In this document: positions 58,400-64,000 of the stretch, piece after piece | Position numbering within the stretch: position 1 is the stretch's first letter | Layout of the letters: the number at the start of each line of letters is the position of its first letter | DNA from: Dermanyssus gallinae | Lineage: Eukaryota > Arthropoda > Arachnida > Mesostigmata > Dermanyssidae | Length of the DNA stretch: 64,000 nt | NCBI GenBank assembly: GCA_003439945.1 | Contig: QVRM01002200.1 | Location: 372,001 to 436,000 of the forward strand | Direction of reading: 5' to 3' | Translations under genes and position numbers: made by a program | The notes under the pieces: generated by a model | What the model saw: the letters and a program-made list of their open reading frames with translations, nothing else | Databases searched by the model: none | Told to the model about the DNA's origin: nothing

Positions 58400-59780
58400 C
58401 TGTTAAAATCTTGATGTTAAAAGATGATTGTTCCGTAGATGTTAAGATCGGCGCGAGCGATGGAGCGTATCGGGCTGATGTTGGGGCCCGATACGCGCGC
58501 TTGACTTTGCTCGTTAGCAGTCAAATAATATACAGTCTGACCTCACGGCGCCAAACCGTACACTGTCACAATGTGCCAACACAGTGTATGGTTGCCGTGT
58601 AGGCGTGTATGTAGTAGCACTAATAAATATATTATATGGTAGGTAGACTAAGCTACCGGGCGGATAGTACAAGTAATACAAGTACCAGTGCCGCCCCCCT
58701 GATATCTAGTGAGATACAGGTACCAAAACAATATCTTAATTTTACCAATATATAATGCTCATGGGATGAGAGTTACAAGATACGATCAGTACCGGCCACC
58801 CTTGTTACTACACGCAGGCCGGTCTCTCGTTCGCAGCTTTTAACATATGGTCGGCTCGCCACATAGAGCGCTACATACATATATAAATATATATATGTAT
58901 GTCACTACTCCGTGCGCGTTGACCGGCGTATATGCACACGCGCTTGCGAACGCGAAGTCAGCCTACGTGCCCTGTACGGTATCTCGAACCTGTATGTGGG
59001 GCAGACGTCACCCGAACGTCGGTCCGGGCGGGCGCCTGCACGTTGTCGATGTGCAAGTGCACGTCAACTTCTCCCACAACACTCTCCCTTTTGGATGCCG
59101 CTCACTGCCACGAGGCCGCGTGGCGACCAAGATCGCCGGCTATCCAAGATGGCCGCGGTAGCGGCGGCGACTACAATGCTATATATGTACCCCTAGGGAT
59201 ACATACATATACATTAGCAATCGCCATACAGAACAAGAAGACAGAAACAAGGCGGTTTTTGGTGTTTGGTGGTGACTAAAAACGCCGGATCTGCCTATCT
59301 GATGATGCACTAATATAATGGGCACTAACTGCACACACGCACAACACTGCACAACACTTAAAACACTGGATTTCTACCTCGGCAGTATCCGACCGGTTGG
59401 TCGGTTCGCCGCCGATGTTGACACACTGTATCGAATGCACGGTTCCACAAAACTCGAAATTTTCGACGAATTGTTGGCAGCGGTGTGCTGGTGGGGTTGC
59501 ACTGGGTCGACACCTTGCTGGCACGATGGTCTGTGCGCTTTCCCGGTCAATTTTGCCGATATTGTTAGTGAACAATACCGATTGGCCGGAAGCGAGCGAA
59601 GATGCGACCGTCCGCTGTGGCGGCCGGAGGCAGACTGAGTGTCTAGCGAAGTTGAGATGACTCCAGTGCCTCAATTTCTCGAGCGCCAGCTTCGCAGCCA
59701 CCCACTTAGGGGGCCTATCTGGCTACCGTCTGAAAAAGCCCGTCTTACGTCATCCCTCGCGCCACTTGTGGATCAATATG
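58400..59780. other. No identified gene; GC-rich segment 58.9-59.3 kb
   Basis: Open frames on both strands between 58847 and 59701 come from GC-rich, CpG-containing sequence and match nothing I know. AAGATGGCCGCGG (59145-59157) resembles a YY1-type element but its context gives no gene start. Confidence 0.35.
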
Positions 59781-59787
59781 ACGTGCT

Positions 59788-62700
59788 ATGCCCCAGACGG
59801 CCTCGCCATCACTGACCGTCTTTAGGAGTTCGGATAAGAGAGTCATAGTTACTCCCGCCTTTGGCTCAGGCCGCCGGGCCCATCGCTCGAATCCGCCGGA
59901 CTCCTTTCCGCAAGCAGTAAAACCCACAATCCTAAATTCCCTGACCCAAGCGCTGGCGGCAGTCTCTCGGCATCCCGACCGCAGTCGCAGCGCCTTCCAG
60001 TACCGGAGGGAATCCAGCACCCGTCACTGGAGCGGTGGTCGGAGCAGGCACAGTGGACGTCAATAAAAATAGTGCAGTGGAATTGCAAGGGCACCGCAAA
60101 GTTGACACTACTTGCGCCAACAGCTTTGGACGGCGTTGATATATTGGTTCTGACAGAGACCTTGGCGACCGCGTCTTTTGATTTTCTAGGCTTCTACGCC
60201 GTTTATTGTTTTGCTGAAAGGGCTGTTGGACCCGGACGATCCAGCGCTTGGGTGTCCGTGCTGTACAATCAAAGAGTGGGGGAACTTAACCCCTGCCTTG
60301 TCAGGAACAATCTGATCGCCCTGCGAGGCGATTTGCCTTCGACTGGTAGTGGCCTATGTAAAGCCTGCTGAAATAGAGCCCCCTCTCATGCTTGTTAAAA
60401 AATTAGTCGACTGTATTCAAGCGACGCTTCCATCTTCTGCCCTTTTAATCGTCGAGGGAGACTTCAACGCTTGTCTCGATCGTCCGAATTCTAGTCGTAC
60501 AACGGCCTCACGAGACACCCTAGCCGACTACGGATGCTGGATAGTTACGCCAACATCAGCCCCAACTTTTTATAGCAACTCAGGAAGCTCGGTTATCGAT
60601 GCTTTTGCGGTTAGTGCAAGCAGAGACAGAGTAAGCTACATGGGAGAGAGAAATTCCTAGAGGGAAGGCGGTCTCCTGCGAGCGCACATCCCCATTGCAA
60701 AACTGTATGTACCAAACGACCCAAAACGAGCCCCCAAAAAATTGCCACTGTCGAGATAACTAAACACTCAAGCTCTGCTAGAGCGTTCTCAAGAGGTTCT
60801 CCCGATTCCCGAGGACCTGGACGTAGAGCAGTACGCTGGCCTCTTTGTAGAGATTATCCAATCCTCGGTTTGGCGGCCCACCACACGGAAACACCGTCTG
60901 TGGTTCAATCGCAATTGTCATACTGCCCGCGCAATTCAGGATGCCCTCCGTCTCTTGGCGGAACTGCATCCTGCGGCCAGACCTTTAGCTGCCGTCTTCC
61001 GAACAGACTGTCGGAAGGCATTCACACAGCAGAAGAAAAAGTACAAGAGGCCGTACTCCTATTAGACGCAGAGCGAGCGCCATAGAAATGGCTCACTCGC
61101 GGTGGACAGACACCATGCCCTATTGGCTCCGTCGCACTCGTAGGGCACTTCACTAAAATGTTTGCCTCAAGTGACGCAATCCCACGCGTAGTACCGTTAT
61201 TCGCTGCTGTCTGGGAGGAAGAGACTACAGAGCAGCATAACGAGCTCATCAAGGATTTCTTCATAAGAGAAGTCCTGCAAGCTCTGAAGGGACTTTACTC
61301 TAATAATGCCTCCGGACCGGACGGTATTCGGAACAAAAATCTCGAAGGATAGCTCCTGTTCGCGCCGTGTTGGACAGCCTTATTTAACGAGTACTTTGAC
61401 ATGGGGCTTCTGCTCCCTCAGTGGCGAAATGCTACGCTACTGGGGATTCCGAAAAGTAAAGGCAACCCAACTCATTTGTCGGCCTGGCGGGGCATTGCTA
61501 AGAAAAGCATATGCTACAAGCTGTTGTCCTCCCTAATAACGACAAGGTTAACCGACTTTCTGGAGGGACTTTCACGAACGTCATCCCTAACGAACAACAT
61601 GGAGTTTGAAGGGATCGCTCGACGGCAACAGCGTGCGAAATTCTGTTAGAGGATGTAAAGGAGACCCTCTCTAGACAAGGTCAATCCTGGTACGCGGTTT
61701 TCGTCGATTTCAAAGCTGCTTTTGACAGCCGTGTGACCATCGACTATGGTGTCTCGGAATTGCCAACGTTTTTGCAAACAACCGGGCTCACTCAGGGGGA
61801 TAATCTGAGCCCCGCTACTCTTCTCTGTACTCCTGACCTTCTGAAATAAATACGAGGATTTAAGGATCTCGTCAAGATACTACTGTACGCAGACGATTTA
61901 GCTATTTATGGAAAAACTGGTTTTCAAGTTCAACAGGCGCTAGCGAGGCTGAACGCAGCCGTCACGGGTCTCGGGCTAACAATTAACCTTGCTAAAATGG
62001 AAGCACTTAAGTTCCGAAGAGGGGGCAGAATTGCACGGGACGATACACCTCACATTGGAAACTGCCCTCTTTTCTATGTAAAAAACTTTTCTTATTTAGG
62101 GCTAACACTGCCGTACAACGGGGCAGGTTTCTCAAGACACGTTATGGAGAGATGTAGAAAGGCCCTGATAGCGGCAGCGTCTAGCAAAAGCTTACAGCGT
62201 CTATGCCTCGCCACGGCCATCCGCCTCTTCGACTTGAAAGTTGCTCCTGTCGCCACTCACGGCATTGACTTTAAATAGGAGCATCTGACCGTAAGAAACC
62301 TGTATCAACTAAACCAACTAGAAGCAACCTTTCTCAAACGGACCCTAGGACTCCACACGTCAACGCGCAACCGACTCGTTTACTTAATCGCGGATTGTCC
62401 GCTCCTCACGGAAGATTTGAGGCGTCGCTTAAGCCTCCCCCGCACCGCGGCCTTTAACGAATGCATTGGAAGATGGGAAGTAAAGACGCCCGAACTCGAT
62501 TCGGAATTATTTAACACCGGCGCAATGAGAAACGCGGAGGGAAAGGAACCGGGCCATACTAACAGACATGTGATAACACGATACGCTGTGCATGGCTTCC
62601 ACCACACTCTATGTAGACGGTCTGATTACCATGACGAGTATGACAACTGTGTTTGTAACTGCTGCGGGAAGTCTGCACTAGATATCATGCTCCAGAATGC

Positions 62701-62905
62701 TTCTTTGTGCAATCATTGAATCACTTAGCCCGCTGATGAGGGCTTTTTATCCTGACATATAATCATACCACTTCGAGAGTTGTTATGTTGTTGTTATATG
62801 ATTACCTTTCATTTACCCATTTTATCTGTTATATGTCGTTGAAATGCTACTCAACACGAGTGAATACATATGATGAATGAATAACTGCGATGGTTGCTTG
62901 AGATG
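59788..62905 (+). mobile_element. LINE family 2, copy B
   Basis: Linker (59788-60066), then endonuclease (60062-60660): IVQWNCKGTAKL, ILVLTETLAT, LLIVEGDFNACLDRPNSSR with intact GDFN, and SSVIDAFAV. RT fingers (61158-61650) include LLLPQWRNATLLGIPKSKGN and AWRGIAKKSICYKLLSSLI. Palm: FVDFKAAFDS (motif A, 61700), TGLTQGDNLSPA, LLYADDLAIYG (61880) and KFRRGGRIARDD. Thumb to C-terminus: RYAVHGFHHTLC (62580), CVCNCCGKS. The tail hairpin is at 62849-62861. A deletion removes residues between motifs A and B and about six frameshifts exist. The SGNH ORF1 is not present upstream. Confidence 0.85.
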
Positions 62906-63329
62906 TTCAACAAGTGGGAGGACTACAAAAAAAGGAGTTAGCAGTGACGCGGCCGACGGATTTATTTAGGCTTGGACGTGGAGGTGCGCCGCTGTAAAAA
63001 CCAAACGGGCGCCATCACGTGCCTACGCGAACATCTCAGCGGAATGGCTCTCGCTGAAGCAAGGATCGGTTTTGTCTAGTAGCAGGAACAAGTTGTCCTT
63101 TCTCCTTCGCTGTCAAGAAGAAGGAACAACTTATTCCTCCTCCTAGACAACGATACTCCGCATAACTGGAACGTATGAGTTACCCCAATGCGGGGGAGGC
63201 CGGCCGTCTCTCCCAAGCTGGCTGGTCATCACGTAAAGGAGTAAAATCGAAACTAATTATCGCCTCCGAGTGTGTTGCCTAAACATGCTGCAGCAGGCAG
63301 GCCTTCTTCCTAAATAAGCGATTATTTTC

Positions 63330-63405
63330 CCGTATATGTCGTTGGCACGCTACTTAACATGAGTGAATAAATATGATGAAATGAATAATTGCGATGGCCT
63401 AAGGC
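63330..63405 (+). repeat. Second LINE family 2 3' tail
   Basis: TATGTCGTTGGCACGCTACT, AACATGAGTGAATAAATATG and GAATAATTGCGATGG repeat the end of copy B (62833-62895, TATGTCGTTGAAATGCTACT ... GAATAACTGCGATGG). The bases GCGATGG after the A-rich tail are shared, so either they belong to the element end or a segment was duplicated. Confidence 0.65.
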
Positions 63406-63517
63406 AGAACAAACTCGCACGACATTAAACCCCCGGAATTGACACAGCGAGCCTTATTTAAACAGGCAGCCGTTGTCCAAGATGAACGTAGTTACGGCAT
63501 GCCGTTTGAGGCTTGTA

Positions 63518-64000
63518 CGAGGTGTGTTCAATCGTTATCGCGACTTTTGAATTTTCATGGGGTTACGTATATTCGAATTTCGATTTTTTGTGGCGTTATG
63601 TTGGTACTCATGTCTCTCACTTATGCCGACAAGCTCGGCCATTTTGAATGTTCACTTAATTGTTGACAGCTGCTTTGCTTGCACGTGTTTTGGATCGTCT
63701 TCGATTTTTACCTATTCAAAAAAATGGATCAAATAACCTGTATCAAATTTTGTGTGAAAAACGAAATTAAGTGCGCGGATGCATTCCGAAGTGTTGACTG
63801 TGGCATACGGAGAAGCTACCTTGGACCGAAGCAACGTTTATCGGTGGTATAAAATGTTCTCAGAAGGCCGAGAAGATGTGAACGACGAAGAGCGTGCCGG
63901 ACGCCCGAGCACTTCAACAACAGACGAAAAAATTAATGAAGTGGAGAAAATGGTATTGGCCAATCGTCGAATCACCGTTAGAGAAGTTGCTGAGGACCGT
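63518..64000 (+). mobile_element. mariner transposon, second copy (cut by the window end)
   Basis: TA at 63516-63517, then CGAGGTGTGTTCAATCGTTA as in the 36.2-kb copy, nearly identical for 480 bases. The transposase start (MDQ.TCIKFCVKN) is at 63724. One extra base near 63792 (CATTCCGAAGTGTTGACTG against CATTCCGAATGTTGACTG) shifts its frame, so this copy is dead too. Confidence 0.93.

Noticed and set aside
59276..59701. 141-codon minus-strand frame in GC-rich sequence
   Set aside because: No recognisable motif, several overlapping frames of equal length on the other strand; probably chance in GC-rich DNA.

Overview
This is a repeat-dense nuclear segment of an animal genome, most likely an arthropod. 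The reasons are a split gene with canonical GT-AG introns of 4 to 33 kb, arthropod-type mariner and Tc1-like transposons, a BEL/Pao element, several non-LTR retrotransposon (LINE) families and tRNA-derived SINEs. Nothing bacterial is present (no operons, CRISPR or rRNA). I cannot name the species; the gene size and LINE types would fit a chelicerate such as a tick, but that is inference.

The one cellular gene I can support lies on the minus strand and spans at least 6,827-53,865. Five exons (53564-53865, 48292-48639, 44150-44308, 11107-11296, 6827-7020) join in consistent phase and encode a papain-family (C1A) protein of the 26-29-p / counting-factor-associated type. The N-terminal exons were not found. 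The protein keeps the Gln, His and Asn of the active site and all six structural cysteines, but the catalytic Cys is Ser. This Cys-to-Ser papain-fold protein is the most interesting item in the window.

Nearly everything else is mobile DNA, much of it nested inside the introns. The layout is: 0.4-4.3 kb degraded R1-type LINE pieces; 4.4-5.2 MITE, (TA)n and SINE; 7.5-10.7 a complete LTR element (5-bp target duplication) carrying a LINE (15-bp target duplication); 12.2-12.7 a SINE inside a SINE; 12.7-13.7 LINE family 1; 13.7-19.0 a LINE with a PHD finger and a restriction-like C-terminus, part of it in a 2,050-bp near-identical tandem duplication; 16.6-22.3 LINE family 2 with an SGNH-hydrolase ORF1; 23.0-27.7 a BEL/Pao element lacking protease and RT; 28.4-30.3 a minus-strand restriction-like LINE; 32.6-36.0 an R1/LOA-like LINE; 36.2-37.5 mariner; 37.5-40.6 a composite of two LINEs; 45.2-46.1 and 50.5-51.9 LINE family 1; 47.0-48.1 an inverted MITE pair between (TA)n arrays; 52.0-57.7 Tc1-like and LINE remnants; 57.7-58.4 a C2H2 zinc-finger ORF; 59.8-62.9 LINE family 2; 63.5-64.0 the start of a second mariner copy.

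LINE families 1 and 2 are related: both end in a C-terminal His/Cys motif (HGYHH followed by Cys/His pairs), and both carry a short 3' hairpin before the A-rich tail. Almost all element ORFs are broken by frameshifts, stops or deletions, so they are annotated as mobile elements or pseudogenes, not active genes.
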